Source of the DNA: Geomonas limicola
GTDB lineage: Bacteria > Desulfobacterota > Desulfuromonadia > Geobacterales > Geobacteraceae
Direction of reading: 5' to 3'
DNA: 64,000 bases
NCBI RefSeq assembly: GCF_014193675.1
Contig: NZ_BLXZ01000003.1
Span: forward strand, 186,001-250,000
The position numbers were made by a program, and so were the translations under genes. Positions 7,251 to 15,911 of this stretch are shown here, piece after piece. Every line of letters starts with the position of its first letter. The first letter of the stretch is position 1. The notes beneath the pieces are model-generated. The model was not told the origin of the DNA. It made no database searches and was given only the letters and a program-made list of their open reading frames with translations.

Positions 7251-10200
7251 ATGATCCTGTGGGGTTCCCGGCTGGCGGCCCCCATTATTCTCACGACGCA
7301 GGCCCCCATGACGACACCCAATACGACCAATCCCCAACTACTCCTCGAAATAGCACAGCTCAAAGAACGACTGCACCACCTGGAGGCGCAGGTTCACTGC
7401 GGCGACACCTCGAACAGGGACCCTTTCCGCGACCTGGCACAGGCGGCAGCGCAGGTTATCTGGGAAACCGACGCATCGGGCGTTGCACTGGATGATGCGG
7501 CGAGTTGGCGAGCCTATACAGGACAGACACTGGAGGAGCTCCTCGATAATGGCTGGGTCCAGGCCGTTCACCCCGAGGATCGGACAGAACTGCAGTTGCG
7601 CTGGCAAGAGGCCCTGGCCACGGGGAACACCTTCAACGCCGAGTACCGCCTGGCTAACGCACAAGGGGTCTGGCGCTGGACCAATGTCATCGCGGTACCC
7701 CTTCTCGACGCCAGCGGTTGTGCCGTGAAATGGACCGGCATAAACCTCGACATTCACGAGCGCAAGCAGGCAGAATTGGCGGTGCGTGCCAACGAGGAAG
7801 GGTTGCGCCTGGCACTATCGGGCGGCGGGCTGTGGATGTGGGACTGGCACTTCTCCGATGACAACGTAATCTGGAGCGACGAACTCTACCGCATGCTGGG
7901 GTATGCCGAGGGAGAGGTCGAGGCGGGAATTGCAGCCTGGGAGGAGCGGGTGCACCCCGAAGACCGGGAGCAGGCAGCCTCGGCCCTGCGCCTCGCCATG
8001 GACGAGTCGAATGAGTACGAGATTGCCTTCCGGGTGCTTTGGCCCGACGGCACGGTGCGTTGGCTGGAGGGGAAGGGACGCATCGATCGAGACGAGCAGG
8101 GCGTTGCGCTGCGCTGTTACGGCATCATGCACGACCTTACCTCTCAGCACCGGGAAGAGGAGCTGCAGCAGAGCGACGAGCGGCTGCGTGCGCTCTTGGA
8201 CTTCGTCCCCTCCCTGGTGTTTCTCAAGGATCCGGAAGGCCGCTACGTCTACCTCAACGAGACCTATCAGAAACATTTTCTCAAGGGACGCCCCTGGATC
8301 GGCCAGACCGACTTCGACTTCTGGGACCGGCAGACTGCCGAGATCTTCCGGGCTAACGACGCGGAGGTACTGCGCACCAACCGGGCCAACCAGTTCATGG
8401 AGGACTCCCGGGACCAGGACGGAACCAGGCGATGTTGGCTCTGCTACAAGTTCCCCCTGACCGACTCGAAGGGGAACCTTTTCCTGGGCGGCGTCGGCAT
8501 CGACGTTACCGAACGGGCCCTGGCCCAGGAGGCGGTGCAACGCAGCGAAGACCGCTTCCAGTTGGCGTCCCGCGCCGGCCGCATCATGGTCTACGACCTT
8601 GACGTCGGCTCGGGAAGGGTCGCTGCAAGGCATGGCCTGAACGAACTGCTCGGGTTCGAACCGTCCGAGGCAGAAGCGACCCTCTCGTGGTGGGACGGGC
8701 GCATCCACCCCGACGACCTGCCGGCATGCCACGCGGCCTTCGGAAGGCTTAAGACCGGTTCGCACGACCACGTGCTGTGCTACCGCGTCAGGCACAAGGA
8801 CGGCAGGACACTCTGGGTCGAGGACCATGCGACCGCATTTTACACCGACGCGGGAGGGCTCCGGAGGGTCATCGGTAGCGTGCGGGATATCACCGACCAC
8901 AAGCATACCGAAGAGGCCTTGCGCGAGAGCAATGCACAGCTCAAGCATAGCGAGGAGCGCTTCCGGGCACTGGCTCTGGCCACTTCCGACTCGATTTTCC
9001 GGATGAGCCCCGACTGGAAGGAGATGTTCTACCTCCAGGGACACAAGTTCCTGGCCGACACGGAGGTTGCGACCAGCGATTGGCTCGAAAGGTACATCTT
9101 TGCCGCAGACCGGCCCTTGGTCACCGCAGCCATCGAGGAGGCCATCCGCACCAAGGGGATGTTCGAGCAGGAGCACCGGGTCCGCCGGGCCGATGGCGGC
9201 ACGGGGTGGACCCTCTCACGGGCCATTCCCATGCTGGATTCCCAAGGCGAAATTGTCGAGTGGTTCGGAGCGGCCAAGAACATCACCGATCGCAAGCTGG
9301 CCGAGGAGCGCGAACAGAGGTCGTATGAGCGGCTGGTTACCCTCATGAATGCGCTACCCGTCGGGGTGAGTTTCTCAGACGACGAAACCTGCCGGAACAT
9401 CACCGGTAACCCCACGTTCCTGCAGCAGTTCGGCATCGGCGCCCAGGATAACATCTCCGCGTCGGCAGCCAACGAGGATGCGCCGGGTCGGCAGATGAGC
9501 TACCTGCTCGACGGGCGTCCGCTCACCCCCGCAGAACTCCCCCTGCAGCGCGCGGTGGCCGAAAACCGCAACATTCCCCCGATGGAATTCGAGGTGGTCC
9601 CCGCGGGAGGGAAGCCGTGGGTCGCCTCGGCCTCGGCCGCACCGGTGCGCGACCAGGACGGCAAGGTCGTCTGCGGCGTCGCCGTGACCGTGGACATCAC
9701 CGACCGGGTGAACGCGGAAAGGGCCCTGATTACCCTCAATGCGGATCTGGAACGGCGGGTCCAGGAGCGCACCAGCCAGTTGGCGGCGACCAACAAGGAG
9801 CTGGAATCGTTCTCCTATTCGGTAACCCACGAACTGGGAGCCCCGCTGCGCAGCATGAACTGCTTCAGCTCCATCCTTCTGGAAGATTATCGCGACAGAC
9901 TCGATGACGAAGGGAGAGGCTACCTCGGGAGGATAGCCGCAGCGGCCAACCGGATGGGAGCCCTCATCGAGGACCTCCTGACCCTTTCCCGCGTGACGCG
10001 CCGCCCCTTGAGCCGGCAGACCGTGAACCTGAGCATCCTGGCGCAGGAAATACTGCTGGGACTGGTTGCCCAGGATCCCGAACGGCAGGTCGAGTTGGAC
10101 GTTGTTCCGGGGGTCGAGGGGGAGTGGGATCCTGCCATGGTCAAGCTCATCCTGCAGAACCTGTTGAGCAATGCCTGGAAGTACACCGGCGGCACAACCG

Positions 10201-10487
10201 GTGCGAAGATCCAGTTCGGCGGCTACCGCAAAGGGGCAGGCAGGGTATTCTACGTACGGGACAACGGCATAGGGTTCGACATGACCTACGCGTCGAAGAT
10301 ATTTCTTCCCTTCGAGCGGCTGCACCGCGGAGAGTTCGAGGGGACCGGGATAGGGCTTGCCACCGTGCAGCGCGTGATCGACCTGCACGGCGGCCGGATC
10401 TGGACCGAGGCCCGGCTGGGCGAGGGAGCCACCTTCTTCTTCACCGACCAGGGGAGCGCGGAGGAGGTCCCGGGAGTCGGCGCGTAG
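7251..10487 (+). CDS. Multi-PAS sensor histidine kinase
   Basis: About 1,078 aa. At least five PAS/PAC modules follow one another, with PAC endings such as 'DIHERKQ', 'DVTERAL', 'DITDHKH', 'NITDRKL' and 'DITDRVN'. A coiled linker (LERRVQERTSQLAATNKEL) leads into HisKA. The H-box His is near residue 860 (SVTHELGAPLRS), and the HATPase domain has NLLSNAWKY, DNGIGF and GTGIGLATV. No transmembrane segment or receiver is seen, so it is probably cytoplasmic with a separate response regulator. Start is uncertain: ATG 7251 has AAGG at 7241, and ATG 7308 is an alternative. It stands alone in its transcript. Confidence 0.9.
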   Translation: MILWGSRLAAPIILTTQAPMTTPNTTNPQLLLEIAQLKERLHHLEAQVHCGDTSNRDPFRDLAQAAAQVIWETDASGVALDDAASWRAYTGQTLEELLDNGWVQAVHPEDRTELQLRWQEALATGNTFNAEYRLANAQGVWRWTNVIAVPLLDASGCAVKWTGINLDIHERKQAELAVRANEEGLRLALSGGGLWMWDWHFSDDNVIWSDELYRMLGYAEGEVEAGIAAWEERVHPEDREQAASALRLAMDESNEYEIAFRVLWPDGTVRWLEGKGRIDRDEQGVALRCYGIMHDLTSQHREEELQQSDERLRALLDFVPSLVFLKDPEGRYVYLNETYQKHFLKGRPWIGQTDFDFWDRQTAEIFRANDAEVLRTNRANQFMEDSRDQDGTRRCWLCYKFPLTDSKGNLFLGGVGIDVTERALAQEAVQRSEDRFQLASRAGRIMVYDLDVGSGRVAARHGLNELLGFEPSEAEATLSWWDGRIHPDDLPACHAAFGRLKTGSHDHVLCYRVRHKDGRTLWVEDHATAFYTDAGGLRRVIGSVRDITDHKHTEEALRESNAQLKHSEERFRALALATSDSIFRMSPDWKEMFYLQGHKFLADTEVATSDWLERYIFAADRPLVTAAIEEAIRTKGMFEQEHRVRRADGGTGWTLSRAIPMLDSQGEIVEWFGAAKNITDRKLAEEREQRSYERLVTLMNALPVGVSFSDDETCRNITGNPTFLQQFGIGAQDNISASAANEDAPGRQMSYLLDGRPLTPAELPLQRAVAENRNIPPMEFEVVPAGGKPWVASASAAPVRDQDGKVVCGVAVTVDITDRVNAERALITLNADLERRVQERTSQLAATNKELESFSYSVTHELGAPLRSMNCFSSILLEDYRDRLDDEGRGYLGRIAAAANRMGALIEDLLTLSRVTRRPLSRQTVNLSILAQEILLGLVAQDPERQVELDVVPGVEGEWDPAMVKLILQNLLSNAWKYTGGTTGAKIQFGGYRKGAGRVFYVRDNGIGFDMTYASKIFLPFERLHRGEFEGTGIGLATVQRVIDLHGGRIWTEARLGEGATFFFTDQGSAEEVPGVGA

Positions 10488-10725
10488 TTCGGCATCCCCT
10501 ATTCGGTCGTTACCGTGCGAAGGGGGTAAGCGGCACCTAATGCACGACCTTCCTTAAGACTCAAGAATCCAAGGCATTAAAGAAAACGCGCGTAGGATAC
10601 CACAATCATTGCAATTTTCCCTAAAGAGAGTTGGGAGGGTTTCCGATAGGGGATGGAGAACGCTTGCTTTGAGAAGCACAGTGAAGCCTTTCGAGCAGTC
10701 AATCCCATACCACGGAGGAACGAGC

Positions 10726-11031
10726 ATGAAAAGAGCGATGACGGTAGTATTGGCACTCACGATGTTTGCGGCGATGCCGGCTTTTGCAGCGATGGACCAT
10801 GAAGGGAGCCATCACGACCCGCAGAACATTCAGTGCCAGAAGGAATGCGACCTGCTTTTGAAAGACTGCACCAAAGAGGCCGATTCCCTCCAGAAAGAGA
10901 TCAAGAAGCTGAAGGCATCCATCAAGAAAGACGGTGCCGACCAGGCCAAGCTGGACCAGGTCAAAGCTTTAAAAGCTAAACTCGACGAGGCAAAAGCTCT
11001 TCTTAAGGAACTGCAGAAGCCGGGTAAATAG
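10726..11031 (+). CDS. Small exported coiled-coil protein, 101 aa
   Basis: ATG 10726 follows GGAGG by seven bases. A Sec signal peptide (about residues 1-21, ending AFA-A) precedes a His-rich patch and two cysteines (IQCQKECDLLLKDC). The rest is a Lys/Ala/Leu heptad region (about 50-98), so the mature periplasmic protein should be a helical coiled coil. Small proteins of this kind are common in Geobacteraceae, but I know no assigned function. A terminator follows. The His/Cys patch could bind a metal (inference). Confidence 0.75.
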   Translation: MKRAMTVVLALTMFAAMPAFAAMDHEGSHHDPQNIQCQKECDLLLKDCTKEADSLQKEIKKLKASIKKDGADQAKLDQVKALKAKLDEAKALLKELQKPGK

Positions 11032-11073
11032 ACCAGCTCCCACCTTACCTGGTGGAGAACTCTCAAAAACAGA

Positions 11074-11105
11074 AAGGCCCAGGCTATCTTGCCCGGGCCT
11101 TTTTG
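11074..11105. terminator. Bidirectional terminator between convergent genes
   Basis: AAGGCCCAGGC / GCCCGGGCCTT hairpin with a T-run on the plus side. It separates the 10726 gene from minus-strand rbgA and resembles the hairpin at 12168. Confidence 0.8.
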
Positions 11106-11172
11106 TTTCTTAAAAATTCGCAGGTCTTGAAAAATCACTTTTCAAGACCAGACACCTCAGAGAGGCACCAGG

Positions 11173-12024
11173 TTAGGTTTGTGAGACGGATTCCTGATTC
11201 AAGGCTGGTTCCTCAAAGCTGATCCGACCGATCTTGCCAGCCCGCAACTCACGCAGGAACGCTTCGGAAGCCCGATTCAGATCTATCTCTCCGCCTGCGA
11301 TCAGGCAGCCCAGGCTGCTACCAATTTCCTCGATCAAGGCCGACGGCGATTCCGGCAGTTCTACCAGTTTGTAACGGCTCTTGGTCAGTTCGGGATAGCG
11401 CCGCATCAGGTACTCGGCGGCGAATAAGGCAACCATGTGGTAATCCAGGGCATTGGCACCGATGGCCCCGCTGGCGGCAAGCCGATAGGCTCCTTCTTGG
11501 TCGTCCATGTCGGGCCACAGCACGCCCGGGGTGTCGGACAGAACGATGCCGTCGAGTTCGATCCGCTGGTTCACGGTGGTAATGGCCGGCTTGTCCCCGA
11601 CCTTTGCCAGGCTCTTGCCGGCCAGGGTGTTGATCAAGGTGGATTTCCCCACGTTGGGAATGCCGACCACCATGACACGTACCGGAAAGCCGGGCCTGCC
11701 GCTTTTCGGCGACAGCTGTTTGCAGAGTTTGATCAGCTTTTTGGCCTCGAGCTGTTTTTTGGCCGAGATCGCCAGGGCGCTCACGCCGGACTCGCCTTTA
11801 AACTGCTTGAGCCAAGCAGCGGTGACGGCCGGATCGGCCAAGTCAGGTTTATTGAGGACCTTGACCCACGGCTTGGTGCGACGCAGTGCCTGTAGCTGGT
11901 GATTGGAACTTGACAAGGGGAGGCGTGCGTCGAGGACCTCGATGACGACGTCAACCTTTTTGATCAGGTCCGCAATCGATTCCAGCGCCTTGCTCATATG
12001 TCCGGGATACCATCGGATCGTCAT
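11173..12024 (-). CDS. rbgA: Ribosome biogenesis GTPase RbgA/YlqF
   Basis: 283 aa, the usual length. The GTPase motifs are in the circularly permuted order typical of this family: G4 NKPD (58-61), G5 SAK (about 87), then G1 GIPNVGKSTL (about 122-131), G2 Thr and G3 DTPG. The N-terminal 'IRWYPGHMSKA' is a family hallmark. RbgA binds the large ribosomal subunit late in assembly. The gene is transcribed alone, with similar GGCCC hairpins on either side. Confidence 0.92.
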   Translation of the reverse strand: MTIRWYPGHMSKALESIADLIKKVDVVIEVLDARLPLSSSNHQLQALRRTKPWVKVLNKPDLADPAVTAAWLKQFKGESGVSALAISAKKQLEAKKLIKLCKQLSPKSGRPGFPVRVMVVGIPNVGKSTLINTLAGKSLAKVGDKPAITTVNQRIELDGIVLSDTPGVLWPDMDDQEGAYRLAASGAIGANALDYHMVALFAAEYLMRRYPELTKSRYKLVELPESPSALIEEIGSSLGCLIAGGEIDLNRASEAFLRELRAGKIGRISFEEPALNQESVSQT

Positions 12025-12167
12025 ACGTATTAGCTATCCTTTCGGTGCGTTTATGAAACGCGTTTTTTCGAGTGGAGTTCTTTATAGCACACTTATCCCC
12101 TCAAGGGGACTCTTGTGTGCAATAGCCCAACTCCCAACAGCCTACGGCGGAGAATTCTCAAAACAAC

Positions 12168-12205
12168 AATAAGGCCCAGGCGTTCTCGCCCGGGCCTTAT
12201 TTGTT
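12168..12205 (-). terminator. Terminator between the lipoprotein gene and rbgA
   Basis: AATAAGGCCC / GGGCCTTATT hairpin. On the minus strand it is followed by GTTGTTTTG, which suits the end of the 12333-12779 transcript. The rest of the 12025-12332 spacer shows nothing further. Confidence 0.7.
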
Positions 12206-12332
12206 CTTGAAGTCACCCTCACTAATGGCAGTGCTAGTGGGCCGCTCATAAGCTCATAAGATTCTCTAGACAAACCATTTCACTAGTGAACGCGCCCCCA
12301 TTCCCCCCTCTTATTCTTCTGTGGTCGAAGAC

Positions 12333-12779
12333 TCAGCGAAGCTGCGCGAAATGGTCTGGGTCGTCCATCATGTTCGCAATATAGATGTTCGCAGCATCAT
12401 ACCCCACGGGACCGTGCTCAACCCATCCAGATTTTTTCTCCCAATTTTTCGTCGCAAATGCGAGTTGCTCTTTTGTCTGTGCGTCATACAGATAGCTGGT
12501 TATGAACTCCCCATCAGAGGCGGGGTCCTGTACGGTCAACTCGGCATAGCAGCGATTGGTCCTCGAATCATAGTGAGTAACCACATCCTGGGAGAGATCT
12601 GCCCCGATTTTGTTATCCCTCATGATGAGCTCGCCCAACTTGGCACACTCGGATCGTAAGCGAAACACCTCAGATGCTGACGGCGGCTGATGATCTGCTC
12701 TATTGGCAGGAGGCTCGTCTTTTTTGGGTGCGCAGCTCATCAGCATGAGCATTGCTATTACAGCAATGAGGCGGGTCAT
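12333..12779 (-). CDS. Hypothetical lipoprotein
   Basis: 148 aa with a short signal peptide and lipobox LMSC; Cys16 is the predicted lipidation site. The mature part is hydrophilic. It contains a central 'YDSRTNRCYAELTV ... SYLYDAQTKEQLAFA' stretch and ends with 'MMDDPDHFAQLR'. A GAGG ribosome-binding site precedes ATG 12779. I recognise no domain beyond the lipid anchor. Likely periplasm-facing or outer-membrane attached. Confidence 0.75.
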   Translation of the reverse strand: MTRLIAVIAMLMLMSCAPKKDEPPANRADHQPPSASEVFRLRSECAKLGELIMRDNKIGADLSQDVVTHYDSRTNRCYAELTVQDPASDGEFITSYLYDAQTKEQLAFATKNWEKKSGWVEHGPVGYDAANIYIANMMDDPDHFAQLR

Positions 12780-13202
12780 TCTAAAACCTCCGAGAACAGT
12801 CCTTCAACGGTTCACTCTTCTGCGTCTTCCACAACTCGAAACTCGCGCCCCAAAGCTGATACATGTGGCGGCAACCGGGCGCGCTCATTTTACCTCCTTG
12901 GGATTATCATATTAATGGAAGGAAATCATTCAGGATTAACATGAAGGGAAACGCTAACTATCCCGGTGTTTTTACCTGCACATTACCTACCACCCAATGG
13001 GACGTTGCACATAATCGCCTCCATTCCCTTTGTTTTCCGTTATTCACAGCGGGAATCGGTCTGGATTGCAGGGGCGCGGGTTGGCCGTGAGCTAACAAAG
13101 GGAGGCAACGGGTACCGAAAACTGAACACTATGTCGCTGTATTTTTTGGGGTTGATTATTTTTCCGGTGGTAGGCAGACTGGTCTGCCCGTTTCGAGGCG
13201 GG
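12780..13202. other. Intergenic region
   Basis: 423 bases between a minus-strand lipoprotein gene and a plus-strand exporter gene. It should hold both promoters. An upstream in-frame extension of the exporter frame exists here but lacks protein-like character. Nothing else is evident. Confidence 0.4.
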
Positions 13203-14123
13203 ATGCCTGATGGCACAGGCGATTTTCAACGAGGTATGGCAGGTATGTTCAGCGCTATCATGTGCATGATGTTATCGATGGTCTCAATAACCACCGGGGC
13301 CTCGCTGGCAAAGAGTATTTTCCCCATCATCGGCTCCCAGTTGACGACTGCCCTGCGGCTGGGCCTGGCAGCAGTGGTGCTTTCCATTCTCTTTCGTTCC
13401 TGGCAGCACCACCCCTCCCGGGAGGAACTGAAGCGCATCCTTCCGTATGGTGCTGCGCTCGCCGGCATGAACCTGCTCTTTTATCTTTCCATCGCCCGGA
13501 TTCCCCTGGGCATCGCCTTGGCCTTGGAATTCACGGGACCCCTGGCCGTTGCCCTGTACGGGACGCGCCAGCGTCAGGACTTGCTGTGGGTGCTCTTCGC
13601 GGTTACGGGCGTCGCCTTGCTGCTCCCCATAACGGACCTGTCCGCCCCTCTGGATCCGCTGGGGCTTATCTTGGCCCTCGCTGCGGGAGTGTTCTGGGGA
13701 ATCTACATTCTGGCGGGGCGGCGCCTGGCACTTATCGGGCAGGAAACCGGTATGCGGGGCGGAATCATGGTGGCGTGGGGGATGCTCACCGCGGCGCTGG
13801 TCGTAGCCCCCGTGGGCTTGATCACCAGCACCGCGGTGCACATGAATGCCCGTCTCTGGATGCAGGCCTTCGGTGTTGGCGTGCTCTCCAGTGCAGTTCC
13901 CTACTCGCTGGAAATGGTCGCCCTGAAGCAGCTCCCCACCAGGATATTCGGGATTCTTACCAGTCTCGAGCCGGTCGTCGGTGCCCTTTCCGGCTTTATC
14001 TTCCTCTCGGAACGTCTCTCCTGGATGCAGGCTCTCGCCATCGCCCTAATCGTGATAGCCTCGGCAGGAAGCACCTATGTCGAAAGCCGCCGCAAGCATG
14101 TCGAGGCGATGGCGTTGCCGTGA
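13203..14123 (+). CDS. EamA-family inner-membrane exporter, RhtA-like
   Basis: 306 aa from ATG 13203, matching the length of RhtA (threonine/homoserine exporter). About ten membrane helices are visible in two EamA halves. The N-terminal motif 'SITTGASLAKSIFPxxG' and the 'ALEFTGPLAVAL' segment closely follow the RhtA pattern. The frame stays open further upstream, but 13203 fits the family length best, with GAGGCGGG just before it. Expected role is efflux of amino acids or related metabolites; the substrate is not determinable. Transcribed alone. Confidence 0.82.
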   Translation: MPDGTGDFQRGMAGMFSAIMCMMLSMVSITTGASLAKSIFPIIGSQLTTALRLGLAAVVLSILFRSWQHHPSREELKRILPYGAALAGMNLLFYLSIARIPLGIALALEFTGPLAVALYGTRQRQDLLWVLFAVTGVALLLPITDLSAPLDPLGLILALAAGVFWGIYILAGRRLALIGQETGMRGGIMVAWGMLTAALVVAPVGLITSTAVHMNARLWMQAFGVGVLSSAVPYSLEMVALKQLPTRIFGILTSLEPVVGALSGFIFLSERLSWMQALAIALIVIASAGSTYVESRRKHVEAMALP

Positions 14124-14138
14124 GGGCTCCCTGGAAGC

Positions 14139-14176
14139 AAATCCCCTCCGTCCCCCCTTCGCAAAGGGGGGAACGC
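14139..14176. repeat. Extragenic C-rich palindromic repeat (REP-like)
   Basis: GCAAATCCCCTCCGTCCCCC followed by CTTCGCAAAGGGGGG. A close copy lies at 32058-32100, and shorter relatives occur near 32229 and 32334. The CCCCCCTT/AAGGGGGG arms can pair. Confidence 0.6.
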
Positions 14177-14198
14177 TGCGAGTGGTATTGAGGCACCG

Positions 14199-14744
14199 TT
14201 AGGCCAGTACCTTATCAAGGATCTCTGCCGCACTTTTAACGTAACCAGGGCACCGGGAAGTGAAATATCCCTTTCCAGCTGCCTTTCTGACACCTTCAGG
14301 GGTACCCATATCGGCCTCGAGCAACTCCGAGCATCCGATATGCTTGTGACGGGCCTTGAACTCTTTGACCAACTCGGCTACTCGCTTGAAAGTCTCCGCA
14401 TCGGCCGCCGAATCACTATCCACCGTCTTGCCATACTTCATACCTATGACCATCAAGGCACCAGTCACCGCACCGCATTCTGATCCCATCCCCATACCAC
14501 CAGCAAAAGCTGCAGCAACCTTGCGTGCCTGAGTAACACTCATCCCCAGAGACGGAGCATAGGTCTCCAAGATAGCCTGAGAACAGTTCATCGACTTAAG
14601 GAACTGATTCTTGGCGTGCTCAGGTTTGTTGGCTGGATTGCTATCACTTGCCTCTACTATCTTGGTTATGCCGCCAGTAGCCAGAGTGACACCGGCTGCC
14701 ATGGAGAGCTTCAACAAATCACGTCTGCCCAGACCATCCATCAT
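14199..14744 (-). CDS. Tat-exported C_GCAxxG_C_C family redox protein
   Basis: 181 aa with a twin-arginine signal (RRDLLKLSMAAG, residues 7-18). The conserved cysteines are Cys54 (NCSQ), Cys90 in 'SECGAVTG', Cys138 and Cys165, which fits the C_GCAxxG_C_C family. Members are predicted to bind a metal or cluster and act in redox chemistry, but no reaction is assigned. The Tat signal implies export of a folded, cofactor-loaded protein. A GGAGG sequence precedes the two-codon ATGATG start. Single-gene unit. Confidence 0.85.
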   Translation of the reverse strand: MMDGLGRRDLLKLSMAAGVTLATGGITKIVEASDSNPANKPEHAKNQFLKSMNCSQAILETYAPSLGMSVTQARKVAAAFAGGMGMGSECGAVTGALMVIGMKYGKTVDSDSAADAETFKRVAELVKEFKARHKHIGCSELLEADMGTPEGVRKAAGKGYFTSRCPGYVKSAAEILDKVLA

Positions 14745-14873
14745 ACCAATACCTCCTATTGGAAATTTCGCTAACCCTACCCTTTGTCAGCCACCTTGTC
14801 TACTGGTGTTCTAGCTCGCGTCAACAATTACCAGGCTCGTTGGCGAAATGCCCCTCTTTCCCCCTCGCTACGC

Positions 14874-15542
14874 TCAATAGCTTCCGACGGTGATCGGCGC
14901 CTCGTTGTCGATGGACCGCAGCCGTGCCCGGTACGCCTCCAGCAGGTCCTCACGTTCTTGGTCGCTGACGTGCGCGACGGCGTAGGCCACCTGGGGAGCC
15001 AACACGGAGAAGCCGACGAACTCAAACATGCCGCGCTGAATCGGCCGCAGCACACCGTTCATGTCGCCGTTGAAGCCGCCGGGCTGGTACGCCTCGACAG
15101 GGCCACCCGTGGTGAGGGTCAACATGGCGCGTTTCCCCCGCATCATCCCGGTCTCGTAGAAGCGCCCGTTGCCATAGAAGCGCCCCATGGCGAAAACCCT
15201 GTCATACCATCCCTTGAGGATCGCCGGCACGCTGAACCACCAGAGCGGAAAGTGCCAGATCATCAGGTCGCACTGCTCGACCTTGGCCATCTCGGCCGCC
15301 AGGTCGGGGGCAAAGGTCCCGTGTTCGACAGCATGAATCTCCTCGGCCTGGGGCTTGAAGTAGTCCGGGTCCTTGACGGAGGAAAAGTTGTGGCGATCGG
15401 AAACCGGTTGAAAGCTCAAACTGTAGAGATCCGAGGTTGTCACGGTATGACCGCTCTCGGTAAGAGTTGCGATAGCAGACTGGTAGAGGGAGGAGCAAAA
15501 GCTCTTTGTTTCGGGATGTGCATTGACGACCAGGATGTTCAT
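14874..15542 (-). CDS. NAD(P)H:quinone oxidoreductase-like flavoprotein
   Basis: 222 aa, flavodoxin-like fold of the NQO1/MdaB/KefF type. Residues 1-12 (MNILVVNAHPET) form the FMN/FAD phosphate-binding start. 'FPLWWFSVPAILKGWYDRVF' (about 100-119) and 'TLTTGGP' are hallmarks of these two-electron quinone reductases. ATG 15542 was chosen because GGAGGC lies just upstream. Likely a cytoplasmic homodimer detoxifying quinones or electrophiles. GTAC direct repeats in its upstream region could be an operator (inference). Confidence 0.82.
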   Translation of the reverse strand: MNILVVNAHPETKSFCSSLYQSAIATLTESGHTVTTSDLYSLSFQPVSDRHNFSSVKDPDYFKPQAEEIHAVEHGTFAPDLAAEMAKVEQCDLMIWHFPLWWFSVPAILKGWYDRVFAMGRFYGNGRFYETGMMRGKRAMLTLTTGGPVEAYQPGGFNGDMNGVLRPIQRGMFEFVGFSVLAPQVAYAVAHVSDQEREDLLEAYRARLRSIDNEAPITVGSY

Positions 15543-15911
15543 GGTGCCTCCGACGCAGCTGATAATAACCAACAAGAAGCCGCATTCTACGTGTTGGTCC
15601 TACAAAGTAAAGTACGCACAAAAAAGTACCGTAGTTCCGTTTTGGGTACTTAGGGGTCGGTAGCGGCACGCAGAGCCGGGTCGGGCCTGGACAGCTAAAA
15701 GGATTTCCGGTTGTGTTCCTCTCTTACTCTGTGTCCTCTGTGGTCAATGCTTTTTGGGTTTAAAGCGTGGAGTCACACTCAAGCCTTCAGGCTTCTTGGC
15801 GTCCTGCGCGCCTTTGCAGTCAGCAGCCTTTTCGTTATTGTCAAACTCTTCGCCTATGTTACAGTGGCACCGACGAAACCTTCTCACCGACCAACCAAGG
15901 GAGCGCCTGCC
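15543..15911. other. Divergent promoter region with GTAC repeats
   Basis: 369 bases between the quinone-reductase-like gene and the deaminase gene. GTAC occurs at 15612, 15626 and 15646, twice as AAGTAC. Otherwise nothing is identified. Confidence 0.4.
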
